Shown here: piece by piece, positions 34,508-43,754 of the stretch
Layout of the letters: every line of letters begins with the position of its first letter
How positions within the stretch are numbered: position 1 is the first letter of the stretch
Source of the DNA: Neobacillus sp. PS3-12
GTDB taxonomy: Bacteria; Bacillota; Bacilli; Bacillales; Cytobacillaceae
DNA: 64,000 nt
Assembly: GCF_030915385.1 (NCBI RefSeq)
Contig: NZ_CP133268.1
Location: 3,322,001-3,386,000 of the forward strand
Reading direction: 5' to 3'
Program-made: the position numbers and the translations under genes
Notes under the pieces: model-generated
What the model was told of the DNA's origin: nothing
Databases searched by the model: none
The model's input: the letters and a program-made list of their open reading frames with translations, nothing else

Positions 34508-35662
34508 AATAAGGGGGAAAAATCTTTATTTGGAGAGTCGACATCAAGGAAAGAAGGAATTAATAATCCTAAACTGGTCTTAGAAGAGAAAAAAGCTATA
34601 AAATTATTTATCTGGCTGTTTAATCTTATTTTCTTAACGTACGACTTTTTCTATTATTATGTTTATCCACATTCTATTCATCAAAAGCCTGGTTTACCCG
34701 AGGGCGGGCTTGGGTATTGGTACTATGTACTGATTGTATTGCTTACACCAATAGGAATTTATCTTTTAAAAAGAGGCAATCCATACCAGATAAAATATAT
34801 CTTTTTTGTGGTGTATACGGTTTTGGACTTAGTAAATAATATCTTAATTTACTGGGGGACTAATAAACCATTTGCTTCAGGAAATTTAGTAGAAGTATTT
34901 TTTGTATTGTTTTCTCCATTATTTATAAATAGAACTTACTTTTTTCTTGTTTCTATAGGAATGATCGTTAAATACGGATTACTTGGGATTATTCTTATGG
35001 ATTCAAGAGCTGCAGTAGCGGTTTGGATGTTAATTCTTATGGCGGTCATTGCATTCGTGCTATTAATTCGCTTTATTTCTTATCTTAAAGCGATCAATTC
35101 AATCAATGAAGAACTTCGCCAAAAAGAAAAGCTTGCTGTAATTGGTCAAATGGCTGCAGCGATTGGGCATGAAATTCGTAATCCATTAGCATCCTTAAAA
35201 GGATTTACTCAACTTCAGCAGGAACGTAGTCCTAATTCCAATAACTTTTATCCGATTATGATTCAGGAAATTGACCGAATCAATTCGATTGTAAATGATT
35301 TAATGTATCTTGGAAAACCCAAATCATTACAATTTGAAAAAGCAAACATTGAAGAGATCATTGCTTATACGTTATCGATTACACAACAACAAGCTGGAAG
35401 GCAAAAAGTAAATATTGAGACAGTCATGGAAGGGCCGCTTCCGCTAATTGAATGTGACGATAAACAGCTAAAACAAGTGTTTATTAATTTAATTAAAAAT
35501 GCGACAGATGCCATGCCTGATGGTGGGAAAATAAGAATTCACATTAAAGTACTAAAAGATAAACTGATGTTAATATCTGTTGAAGATGAAGGCTGCGGAA
35601 TTGAGGATAAAAATATTCTTAATATTGGTGAACCCACCTATTCTTTTATATTCCTCAATTGA
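34508..35662 (+). pseudogene. Sporulation-type membrane sensor histidine kinase, truncated
   Basis: The open frame runs from 34508 (after a stop at 34505) but has no ATG, GTG or TTG near the GGGGG at 34513-34517 and first meets TTG at 34739, inside the second membrane helix. The protein otherwise has several N-terminal helices, HisKA (AAIGHEIRNPLASLKGFTQL, phosphorylated His), N box NLIKNATDAMPDGG and G1 box DEGCGIEDKN. It should continue with the F/G2 boxes (IGEPFFTTKEKGTGLGL), but diverges after LNIGEP at about 35634. The kinase ATP lid is missing, so activity is unlikely. It resembles KinB/KinE-type sporulation kinases. Both ends look damaged. Confidence 0.8.
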
Positions 35663-35811
35663 TTCTTGCCCTAAAAAGAATTCTCCCAGGGCTTCAAGCC
35701 TCAACAGTCAGTTTAACTTTTTGGGATTCAGCACTATTTGTTTTTCAGATCCTAATTGGGGCAGTTCTGCTCGTTTACTCATGGATTAAGAAATACCGAA
35801 AGTTAGCATGA
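35635..35811 (+). pseudogene. Remnant of a membrane-protein gene (C-terminal end)
   Basis: A 58-codon reading frame in a different phase from the kinase begins exactly where the kinase homology stops. It ends with a hydrophobic helix (FVFQILIGAVLLVYSWI) and basic tail KKYRKLA followed by TGA. It has no start codon or ribosome site. It reads like the last part of an integral membrane protein whose front was lost when it joined the kinase gene. The family is not recognised. Confidence 0.6.
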
Positions 35812-35822
35812 TTTTAAACAAG

Positions 35823-35852
35823 AAGACCCAAGCGTTTGCCTGGGCCTTTTTT
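35823..35852. terminator. Terminator between the kinase remnant and glnS
   Basis: GACCCAAGCG / TGCCTGGGCC-type imperfect stem followed by six T on the plus strand; bidirectional use is plausible. Confidence 0.65.
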
Positions 35853-35853
35853 A

Positions 35854-37512
35854 TTATATTTTAAACGAACTTTTCAAAGAAACTATTCTGTTAAAAACCA
35901 ACTTATCAACGGTAGTATGTTTAGGGTCTACGTTAAAATACCCATGGCGAAAAAATTGGAACTTGTCCTGTGCTTGTGCTTCCTTCATATTTGGCTCGAC
36001 AAAGCCTTGCAGTACTTCAAGTGAGTTAGGGTTTACATGATCAAGGAACGTTTTTCCTTCACCATCTGTTTCGTTTTCAGTTTCATCCAAGATGAGCGGC
36101 TCATATAAACGGAACTCTACGGGTACAGCTTGGCTTGCTTCAACCCAATGAATCGTACCTTTTACTTTTCTTCCAGTAAAGCCTGTTCCGCTCTTTGTTT
36201 CAGGATCATAGGTGCAGCGGAGCTCAATCACTTCACCGTTTTCATTTTTAATAAACTCTTCACACTTAATAAAATAGGCATGTTTTAAACGGACTTCATT
36301 TCCAGGGAACAAGCGAAAATACTTTTTAGGAGGCTCCTCCATAAAGTCGTCCTGTTCAATGTAAATTTCACGAGAAAACGGAATTTTCCTCATGCCCATT
36401 TCTGGATTTTCCGGATTGTTTTCCGCATCCAGCCATTCCATCTGTCCTTCAGGATAGTTTGTAATAACGACCTTAAGCGGTTTGATAATACCCATTGTGC
36501 GAAGGGCTTTTAATTTTAAATCCTCGCGGACAAAATGCTCGAGCATTTGTGAATCGACCACTCCGGAACCCTTTGAAACCCCAGTCTCACGAACAAACTC
36601 GCGAATCGACTCCGGTGTGAAGCCTTTTCTGCGCATTCCAGAAAGAGTTGGCATGCGGGGATCATCCCATCCATCCACAAAGCCTTCTTCCACTAATTGC
36701 TTTAGCTTTCGTTTACTCATTACCGTGTTGGTGATATTTAAACGGCCAAACTCAATTTGCTGTGGCTTTGCTTCCATTTCACATTGCTCAACCACCCAGT
36801 TGTATAATGGACGTTGATCCTCAAATTCAATCGTACAAATCGAATGGGTAACCCCTTCAATCGCATCTTCAAGTGGATGGGCAAAGGCATACATTGGATA
36901 GATGCACCATTTGTCGCCTGTATTGTGGTGCGAAGCATGGGCTATTCGATAAATTACAGGGTCACGCAGGTTAATATTTGGTGAGCTCATATCAATTTTA
37001 GCCCGGAGCACTTTTTCACCATTCCCAAACTCCCCATTACGCATCCGCTCAAACAGATCAAGGTTTTCTTCCATTGAACGATTGCGATACGGGCTCTCTT
37101 TTCCAGGCTCGGTTAATGTACCACGATATTCTCGAATCTGATCAGCAGACAAGTCATCCACATAAGCAAGTCCCTTTTTAATGAGAAGCAACGCACGATT
37201 ATACATTTCCTCAAAATAATTGGAGGCAAAAAATAATCCGTCCCATTCATAACCAAGCCACTCGACATCTTCTTTGATCGAATTGACAAACTCGACATCT
37301 TCTTTCAACGGATTGGTATCATCAAAGCGCAAATTAGTTTTACCGTTAAATGCATCTGCTAAGCCAAAATTAATGATGATTGATTTAGCATGACCAATAT
37401 GTAAATAACCATTAGGTTCAGGCGGAAATCGGGTAACGATATTGCTACGCTTACCTGTTTCCAAATCTTGAATCATAATGTCCTTAATAAAATTAGACGT
37501 ATTATTGTCCAC
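35854..37512 (-). CDS. glnS: Glutaminyl-tRNA synthetase
   Basis: About 552 residues, class I synthetase. HIGH motif in [12 protein letters not shown] near residue 36, KMSKS-type loop VMSKRKL near 265, plus the GlnRS-typical [15 protein letters not shown] and [19 protein letters not shown]. The C-terminal beta-barrel anticodon-binding domain is intact to the normal end. It charges tRNA-Gln directly. The start is placed at GTG 37512 with AAAGAGG eight bases upstream; an in-frame TTG at 37521 touches that site. Most Bacillus species make Gln-tRNA by amidation with GatCAB, so a GlnRS here is unusual. Confidence 0.95.
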   Translation of the reverse strand: MDNNTSNFIKDIMIQDLETGKRSNIVTRFPPEPNGYLHIGHAKSIIINFGLADAFNGKTNLRFDDTNPLKEDVEFVNSIKEDVEWLGYEWDGLFFASNYFEEMYNRALLLIKKGLAYVDDLSADQIREYRGTLTEPGKESPYRNRSMEENLDLFERMRNGEFGNGEKVLRAKIDMSSPNINLRDPVIYRIAHASHHNTGDKWCIYPMYAFAHPLEDAIEGVTHSICTIEFEDQRPLYNWVVEQCEMEAKPQQIEFGRLNITNTVMSKRKLKQLVEEGFVDGWDDPRMPTLSGMRRKGFTPESIREFVRETGVSKGSGVVDSQMLEHFVREDLKLKALRTMGIIKPLKVVITNYPEGQMEWLDAENNPENPEMGMRKIPFSREIYIEQDDFMEEPPKKYFRLFPGNEVRLKHAYFIKCEEFIKNENGEVIELRCTYDPETKSGTGFTGRKVKGTIHWVEASQAVPVEFRLYEPLILDETENETDGEGKTFLDHVNPNSLEVLQGFVEPNMKEAQAQDKFQFFRHGYFNVDPKHTTVDKLVFNRIVSLKSSFKI

Positions 37513-37678
37513 TTTTTTCAACCTCTTTCATCATATCTACTTCTTATATAACATAAATATTGATATTTTTCCATTATTCCCGAGAATCCGGAAAGGAAAC
37601 TCAAGTAGTTATCTATTTAAAAGGGAATAATAGTGTAAAATAGTAAATTGAAGAACAATCACGAAGGGAGAATGAATC

Positions 37679-38665
37679 ATGATTAACTTAGGCACAGTTG
37701 GTACAGGATGGATTACATCCTCCTTTATTGAAGCAGCACAGTTAAGTAAAGAGTTTAAATTGGTTGGTGTATATTCACGAACAGTGGAAAAAGCAGAAAT
37801 TCTTGCAGATACATACAATGCATCAGAAGTTTTCTCCGATTTGGAGGAAATGGCTAAAAGTGAAAAAATTGATGTAGTATACATAGCCTCACCAAATTCA
37901 GTACATTTTGAACAAGCACTGCTTTTTCTGAAAAATAAAAAGCATGTGATTTGTGAAAAACCTATTTTTTCAAATACAGGGGAGTTAGAGGAAGCATTTA
38001 AAACGGCAGAAGCAAACGGCGTTTATTTATTCGAGGCAATTCGGAATATTCATACGCCTAACTTTAAAACCCTAAAAGAAAAACTCCCAATGGCTGGAGA
38101 AATTAGAAGTGCCATTTTGCCATACATTAAGTATTCTTCTCGTTACGATTTATTTTTGCAAGGGGAAGAGCCCAATATTTTTTCCTCCACCTATTCAGGT
38201 GGGGCATTAGTTGATTTAGGCGTATATCCGCTTTATTTAGCGGTTGGTTTGTTCGGTGCTCCTAAAAAGTCAACCTACATTCCTGTCATATTACGGAGTG
38301 GCGTTGATGGAAGCGGGACGCTTGTATTGGAATATGAAGAATTTGTATGTACCATTCTCTGCTCGAAGTTATCCCATTCAACCATCCTCTGTGAAATTCA
38401 TGGTGAAGAAGGAACATTTGTCTTGGAAGATGCTGCACCAATATCACAAATCGAATTCTATGACAGTCATTCGAAAGACAGTAAAACCTTAAGTGTTCCT
38501 CTCGAGGAAAAAAATATGGTTTATGAATGTAAGAATATCGCAGGAATTATCAATACAAATAACCAAAAGGAATATCAGGAGTTAAAAAGGTTGAGCGAAA
38601 TTGTCCTTAAAATCACAGAAGCATCAAGAAAACAAAATAACATTATTTTTGATTCTGAAAAATAA
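37679..38665 (+). CDS. Gfo/Idh/MocA-family oxidoreductase
   Basis: 328 residues. Rossmann motif LGTVGTGWITSSF near the N-terminus, then the dinucleotide region with YIASPNSVHFEQA and CEKPIFSN (EKP motif) near residue 98, and a C-terminal substrate domain. These enzymes oxidise sugars or polyols with NAD(P). The specific substrate is not clear; B. subtilis YulF/YrbE/YteT-type relatives exist. The start has AAGGGAG upstream, and the gene is divergent from glnS. Confidence 0.88.
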   Translation: MINLGTVGTGWITSSFIEAAQLSKEFKLVGVYSRTVEKAEILADTYNASEVFSDLEEMAKSEKIDVVYIASPNSVHFEQALLFLKNKKHVICEKPIFSNTGELEEAFKTAEANGVYLFEAIRNIHTPNFKTLKEKLPMAGEIRSAILPYIKYSSRYDLFLQGEEPNIFSSTYSGGALVDLGVYPLYLAVGLFGAPKKSTYIPVILRSGVDGSGTLVLEYEEFVCTILCSKLSHSTILCEIHGEEGTFVLEDAAPISQIEFYDSHSKDSKTLSVPLEEKNMVYECKNIAGIINTNNQKEYQELKRLSEIVLKITEASRKQNNIIFDSEK

Positions 38666-38668
38666 AGA

Positions 38669-38700
38669 AAAGACCCGGGTGAACATAAACCCGGGTCTTT
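38669..38700. terminator. Strong bidirectional terminator
   Basis: Perfect 12-base arms AAAGACCCGGGT and ACCCGGGTCTTT around an eight-base loop, between the convergent oxidoreductase and brnQ genes. Confidence 0.92.
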
Positions 38701-38707
38701 CCTATGA

Positions 38708-40051
38708 TTAAGAGGCTTTGTTTACACCATACTGATCTGAGGTTTTTGGAGAATGATCTCTTAATCGATCCCAAATAAGTCCAACTGCGCCTCCAACAAG
38801 TGCAGGAACCACCCAGCCTAAACCAACTGATGCCAATGGCAGTGCATCCATGAATGTTTGAACAAAATGGAGACTGAGGCTAAATGATTTCAATCCATCA
38901 TTTAAGCTTACAAGTCCGGTCAAGAGTATAGCTCCAACGTATACCTTTCGGGAACCGCGATAGTAACGATGGAAAAATGAAAACGTAACAAGGACAATCG
39001 TTAATGGATATGCCATCACAAGGAATGGAATCGAAATTGAAATAATTTGATTTAAACCAAGATTAGCGATTAAGAAACTTACTAATGTAATCGTTGTAAT
39101 AACAAAACGGTAGCTGAGTTTTGGCAGCACCTTTGAAAAATACTCTCCGCAAGCAATTGTTAGGCCGACACAAGTTGTAAAGCAAGCGAGTGTGAAGATT
39201 AACCCAAGCAGAACCTTTCCGCCCGTTCCTAAAAGCATGGTTGATGCAGCAGACAATAACGATGTCCCATTATCAAATGTTCCGTATCCACCCATTTTAG
39301 CTCCTAAATATCCGATTGCTACATATACAAGAGCGAGAGCTGCACCGGCAACAAAACCTGTTTTAACCGTATATTTCGTTAACTGTTTTCTTTCATGCAC
39401 ACCTTTTTGTTTTAAGGTTGTTAAAATGACAATTCCGAAGGCAAGTGCAGCGAGTGCGTCCATTGTTTGGTAGCCATCGATAAAACCTTTAAATAAAGAA
39501 GCTGTTTCGTATGTTTTATTTGGTGCAGTTAATGGATGATTCAGCTTCATAAAACCAGTCACACAGAGGACGACAATCGAAACAAGCAAGATTGGAGTAA
39601 TGATCTGCCCCATATAATCAACCATTTTAGAAGGATTTAAGCTTAATAAGTAAACCAAGGCAAAAAATACAACCGTAAATCCTAACAATAGGAAAGAGTT
39701 ATTGATTGAAACATGACCAAGGAATGGTTTAAATCCCATTTCAAAGGCTACGTTTGCGTTTCTTGGGATTCCAAAGAAAGGTCCGATTGACAAGTAAACT
39801 ACAACTGTAAAAATAACCCCAAATAATGGGTGAACCCGACTCCCCAAAGTATTAACTCCATCTTTTACAAGTGCAATAGCAGTTAGTACGAGCAGTGGCA
39901 ATCCAACACCAGTTAAGACAAACCCAATAATGGCCGGCCAAAATGAAGTTCCTGCGCCCATTCCTAAAAAAGGAGGGAAGATTAAGTTACCAGCTCCAAA
40001 AAACATTGAAAATAGCATTAAACCGACAAAAAAAGTATCTTTCCTTTTCAT
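38708..40051 (-). CDS. brnQ: Branched-chain amino acid carrier BrnQ
   Basis: 447 residues with about 12 hydrophobic helices; the LIVCS family signature FVGLMLFSMFFGAGNLIFPP lies at the N-terminus, then FWPAIIGFVLTGVGLPLL and a terminal GLIWDRLRD. It takes up leucine, isoleucine and valine with sodium or protons. Its leader holds a T-box and a repeat element, so it is induced by shortage of a charged tRNA. AGAGGAGCG precedes the ATG. Confidence 0.92.
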   Translation of the reverse strand: MKRKDTFFVGLMLFSMFFGAGNLIFPPFLGMGAGTSFWPAIIGFVLTGVGLPLLVLTAIALVKDGVNTLGSRVHPLFGVIFTVVVYLSIGPFFGIPRNANVAFEMGFKPFLGHVSINNSFLLLGFTVVFFALVYLLSLNPSKMVDYMGQIITPILLVSIVVLCVTGFMKLNHPLTAPNKTYETASLFKGFIDGYQTMDALAALAFGIVILTTLKQKGVHERKQLTKYTVKTGFVAGAALALVYVAIGYLGAKMGGYGTFDNGTSLLSAASTMLLGTGGKVLLGLIFTLACFTTCVGLTIACGEYFSKVLPKLSYRFVITTITLVSFLIANLGLNQIISISIPFLVMAYPLTIVLVTFSFFHRYYRGSRKVYVGAILLTGLVSLNDGLKSFSLSLHFVQTFMDALPLASVGLGWVVPALVGGAVGLIWDRLRDHSPKTSDQYGVNKAS

Positions 40052-40074
40052 TATTCTCGCTCCTCTTTATTAGA

Positions 40075-40222
40075 TGTCCAGCTCCAGCGCCCAGCGACTA
40101 GTGTCCTTCGCCCACCTCCCTACGATAAGTCAACATCGAATCGCTAACGCTCTTCGTGTTTCCTTTATCTCAGTCGGTGTGCTCCAGGCCATACGTCGCT
40201 AAACGGGCGCTTTCGCTTTTCT
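40075..40222 (-). repeat. Structured intergenic repeat element in the brnQ leader
   Basis: About 148 GC-richer bases between the T-box terminator and the brnQ start. The ends are inverted: AGCGCCCAGCGAC at 40086 pairs with GTCGCTAAACGGGCGCT at 40195-40211, with a four-base bulge, and the interior can fold further. Sequences opening with TGTCCAGCTCCAGCGCC and closing with GGGCGCTTTCGCTTTTC are, from memory, a repeat family in Bacillaceae intergenic regions; this was not searched. The copy lies inside the transcribed leader. Confidence 0.6.
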
Positions 40223-40284
40223 GAGTATAGAAATATATCTTTGTACTAGCTGTCGGTCAGTCGTTACGTCGTTAAAGGGAAAAA

Positions 40285-40560
40285 AGCATATAAAAAAGCC
40301 CGCCCCTAATGGATAGGGACGAGCGTGCTCGCGTTACCACCCTACTTCCGCAAATAAAAAATAATTTGCGGCTCTCGATCAACGTACCATCATACGCGGT
40401 CCATGTTAACGGCGGACAGTTCCGGCTAAGGCTTACTAAGGGTTCAGCCTTGCATCTCAGAGATGATTTTCACAGGCATCCTGACACCGGACTTGCACCA
40501 ACCGCCGGCTCTCTAAAGTTCAAGATTTTGCATGCTACTATTCTCGTCATTGACTTTATA
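40285..40560 (-). ncRNA. T-box riboswitch leader of brnQ
   Basis: On the minus strand the RNA has a Stem I region starting AATGACGAGAATAGTA near 40550, AGAGAGCCGGCGGTTGGTG, then the T-box sequence AGGGTGGTAACGCG (consensus AGGGUGGNACCGCG), followed by a terminator with T run near 40283-40320. The T-box binds uncharged tRNA and allows read-through into brnQ. A stretch GAAAATCATCTCTGAG in Stem I fits an ATC (isoleucine) specifier, tentative. Identification as a T-box is firm; the amino acid is inferred from brnQ and this codon. Confidence 0.9.
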
Positions 40561-40802
40561 CAAAGACTTTTCTAAAAAGTTTGATAAAACAAGTATATTA
40601 TTTTTAGATAATTTTGCAAGAGTTTTTTTATAAAAATTTTTCTGAAATATCTACCAAAGTGTTTTTGGAGAATTTTAATTTTGAATTCTTTGCGAAAATG
40701 GATGTGACATCTTTATGAAAACAATTCAGCAGATGATGTAAATCACATTTTGGACCTGTACCATTCTTTATAGTTAGGATATCGAGAATTGGAGGGTTCG
40801 TT

Positions 40803-41818
40803 ATGAAATCAAAGCAGTGGTATCTTAAGCAAATAAAACGGAAACCAGTGCAACTTACAAGGTATGTAGTTCAGGCTGTGTTTCTTTTATTTTTACTATA
40901 TGTGGGCCTGCGTTTTTATCAATTTTATTTACATTTTGAAACGCTTGGGAAAGAACCATTCGTGGCAAGACCATCGGCGGTTGAAGGGTTCTTGCCAATC
41001 AGTGCATTAGTTGCTTTAAAGGTATGGTTAACTAGTGGGGAATTTGATAAAATTCATCCGCAGGTCTAGTTTTATTCACATTTTTTATAGCTTCTGGTAT
41101 TATATTTCGTAAAACTTTTTGCAGTTGGCTCTGTCCGGTAGGAACATTTAGCGAATGGCTCGGAATGCTCGGTAAAAAGCTGTTTAAACGGAACTTTGAA
41201 ATTCCAGAGATCTTAGCATGGATCTTGACTCCGTTAAAATATTTGTTGTTGCTCTTTTTCTTAAACATGATTATCGGGATGTCAACATACAGTGCGAAAT
41301 ATTTTCTAGACGATCCTTATAATAAAATTTCTGATGTTAAAATGCTCTTGTTTTTCTTAAATATCAGCGGATTTTCTTTAAAAGTAATTATTGTTTTAAT
41401 CCTTCTCTCTATTTTCTTTAAGAACTTTTGGTGCCGTTTCCTTTGTCCATATGGTGCATTAATTGGTCTTGGCTCCATTTTTAGAATTACGAAAGTTCGC
41501 AGAAATGAAGATACCTGCACAAATTGTGAGATGTGTACGAAAGTATGTCCGCAGAGAATAAAGGTTTCAAAGAAAAAGGCTGTAAACAGCCCCAATTGTA
41601 CTGCTTGCATGGCTTGCGTTGAGGCTTGTCCAATAAAGGATACGTTAAACATGACGGTGGCCAATAAAAAGGTCAACAAATGGGTGATCCCTGTCGCATT
41701 TATTGCCTTATTTATTCTTGTTGTCGGCATTGCTAAAATAACGGGGCATTGGGATACAGTCATAACAAACAGTGAATGGAAGATATTGATTCCCCAAATT
41801 AATCAGATTGGACATTAA
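40803..41818 (+). pseudogene. NapH-like 4Fe-4S membrane protein, frameshifted
   Basis: The first 88 codons give an N-terminal helix and IHPQV-stop. The next reading frame continues as GLVLFTFFIASG, CSWLCPVGTFSEW, more helices, WCRFLCPYGAL, and two ferredoxin clusters CTNCEMCTKVCP and CTACMACVEACP, then a final helix. One missing base in CCGCAGG at about 41058-41063 explains the break: CCG-GCA-GGT would read PAG. The restored protein of about 338 residues would carry electrons across the membrane through Fe-S clusters. As written it is truncated before every cluster. GGAGGG precedes the ATG at 40803. A possible FNR-type site lies at 40732. Confidence 0.85.
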
Positions 41819-41850
41819 GGAAAAGGTGCCACGATGGCAACCTTTTCTTT
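41819..41850 (+). terminator. Terminator after the ferredoxin-type gene
   Basis: Stem GAAAAGGTGCCA / TGGCAACCTTTTC with one bulged A, followed by TTTT. Confidence 0.7.
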
Positions 41851-41908
41851 TCGCACAAGGACCCAGTTTTCCCATATATATAAAGTAAAAAGCTAAAATG
41901 GGGAAATT

Positions 41909-43753
41909 ATGATGTTTAAAAGATTTAAATGGAAAAGAAAAGTGAAACGCCCACAGCTATCTGAGGAACGTTATGAACTTCCCTTTCAAACAAGGGACAC
42001 AGATGACTTGCAATTATTAAAGCTGGGAAAGGATTTTGTCAATGAAAGAACTGCTTATCTTTTTCCTGTTTCATTAAAGGAAGCAGGTGGAAGCAAGTGG
42101 GGCTATATCAATAGTAAAGGGATATTTGTTTTAAAGCCGATTTATGAGCAGGCGGGAGATTTTCAGGATGGGGTTGCCATTGTTCGTTTGAAGGGACTTT
42201 CCGGTGTTATTGATTTTAGCGGGTATTATATTGTAAAACCCAAATATGAAACCATTCATCCTTTTTCAGAAGGCCGAGCGACGGTTATAGATCATCAAGG
42301 CTATAAAGTAATAGATGAAAGCGGAAAAGAACTGACTTCCAGAGCTTACTCCTATATAGGAGATTACAAAGAGGGCAGAGTGTTATTCTCGATAACAGAT
42401 GAAAAGGGTAAAAATTTGTATGGGTTTTTAAATAGATGGGGGAAGGAAGTAATCCCAGCATCATACCAATCAGCAACTGATTTTAAAGACGGAAAATCAG
42501 TTGTGGAATTAAAGAATGGCGGCTATGCACTGATCAACCTAACAGGAAAAGTACTGCAAATGTACAATTTTGCTTTCGTGGGTGACTATGGCGAAGGTTT
42601 ACTTGCGTTTCAAAAAAGTCTAGAAGGCAAGTTTGGATTTATGAATGAGCAAGGAAAAGTCATCATTGAATCAAGATTTAGATGGGCGCAATCGTTTCAG
42701 GATGGTTGTACAATTGTTACAATTTCCGAAGGTAACCATGACTATTCCGGACTGATCGATAAAAAGGGGCAATATATCTTAAAACCCAATTATCAACAGA
42801 TAATTTATCTTGGTGACGAGAGGGTAGCAATTGGCAAAGCGATTGACCCTGAAAAGCCATTTCTTGGATCAATGTATGCGCTTGGTGACACAAATGGACA
42901 TATTCTTACAGGATTTATTTTCAATCGTATTGGGAAATTCGAAAATGGGGCAGCATCTGCTACAAATGATCAATCTACCTTTTTTATTGATAAAAAAGGC
43001 AGAAGAATGGATACTCTTCCGATTGTAACTGGAAACGGGGAGTTACAGCTTGATAAAACGCTAATTAAGGGTGAAATCGATTTTCGTCTTTTGTATTTTA
43101 ATAAGAATAGTGAACTAGTCTGGAAACAAAATTCAGTTATTCCCCTGCATGAACCATATTCAGTAATTGAAAAAAAATACAAACCAAATAAAGACTTTTT
43201 GATTTATTATCCACAGATATCCGGGATGGCAAATCGAAAAAACCAAGAAGGAATTAATCAATTGTTAAAGGATATAGCTGGAATCAAGGAAACACCGGCG
43301 TATCTTCAGCTCGAATCCAATTATATGGGTGATTTTGATGTCCCCTTTTATAGAAAAGAACTAGTTGTCATTGAGATTACAGGCTACAATTATCCGTTTG
43401 GAGCTGCTCATGGTATGCCAGTGAAGAAATATGTCCATCTTGATCTTAAAACGGGCGAAACTTTCCAGCTTAAGGATTTATTTAAACCAGGCAGTCCCTA
43501 TGTAAAGGTTTTGAGTGAACAAATTGGGAATCAAATTAAAAATAATCCCCAATATACTTACGTTTTTCCAGGAAGTTATAAAGGAATACAAGTGGATCAG
43601 CCATTTTTTATATCTGAAGAAGGTTTAAATGTATACTTTATACCATATGAAATTGCTCCATATGCAGCTGGATTTCCTACGTTTACAATCCCTTTTGAAG
43701 AGTTGAAAGACATCATTGATCGAAGTGGAAGCTTTTGGCATTCATTTCACTGA
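41909..43753 (+). CDS. WG-repeat protein with C-terminal DUF3298/RsiV-like domain
   Basis: 614 residues. From about residue 50 to 390 it has repeated WG-type units of about 55 residues with aromatic-glycine-phenylalanine positions: WGYINSKGIFVLKPIYEQAG, GVIDFSGYYIVKPKYETI, YGFLNRWGKEVIPASYQSA, GFMNEQGKVIIESRF and GLIDKKGQYILKPNYQ. The final 180 residues contain YYPQISGM, FGAAHGMPVKKYVHLDLKTG and IPYEIAPYAAGFPTFTIP, the pattern of DUF4163/DUF3298 extracytoplasmic domains as in RsiV. No signal peptide or membrane helix is obvious. Function is unknown; binding of peptidoglycan or lysozyme-like ligands is a guess from the C-terminal family. Confidence 0.82.
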   Translation: MMFKRFKWKRKVKRPQLSEERYELPFQTRDTDDLQLLKLGKDFVNERTAYLFPVSLKEAGGSKWGYINSKGIFVLKPIYEQAGDFQDGVAIVRLKGLSGVIDFSGYYIVKPKYETIHPFSEGRATVIDHQGYKVIDESGKELTSRAYSYIGDYKEGRVLFSITDEKGKNLYGFLNRWGKEVIPASYQSATDFKDGKSVVELKNGGYALINLTGKVLQMYNFAFVGDYGEGLLAFQKSLEGKFGFMNEQGKVIIESRFRWAQSFQDGCTIVTISEGNHDYSGLIDKKGQYILKPNYQQIIYLGDERVAIGKAIDPEKPFLGSMYALGDTNGHILTGFIFNRIGKFENGAASATNDQSTFFIDKKGRRMDTLPIVTGNGELQLDKTLIKGEIDFRLLYFNKNSELVWKQNSVIPLHEPYSVIEKKYKPNKDFLIYYPQISGMANRKNQEGINQLLKDIAGIKETPAYLQLESNYMGDFDVPFYRKELVVIEITGYNYPFGAAHGMPVKKYVHLDLKTGETFQLKDLFKPGSPYVKVLSEQIGNQIKNNPQYTYVFPGSYKGIQVDQPFFISEEGLNVYFIPYEIAPYAAGFPTFTIPFEELKDIIDRSGSFWHSFH

Positions 43754-43754
43754 A

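Noticed and set aside
35580..35789. 69-codon frame across the kinase break
   Set aside because: It starts inside the kinase gene in another phase and passes through the remnant in the wrong frame; the remnant frame at 35635 has the clear membrane-helix pattern.
40309..40575. 88-codon plus-strand frame
   Set aside because: It lies entirely within the T-box leader on the opposite strand and has no ribosome site.
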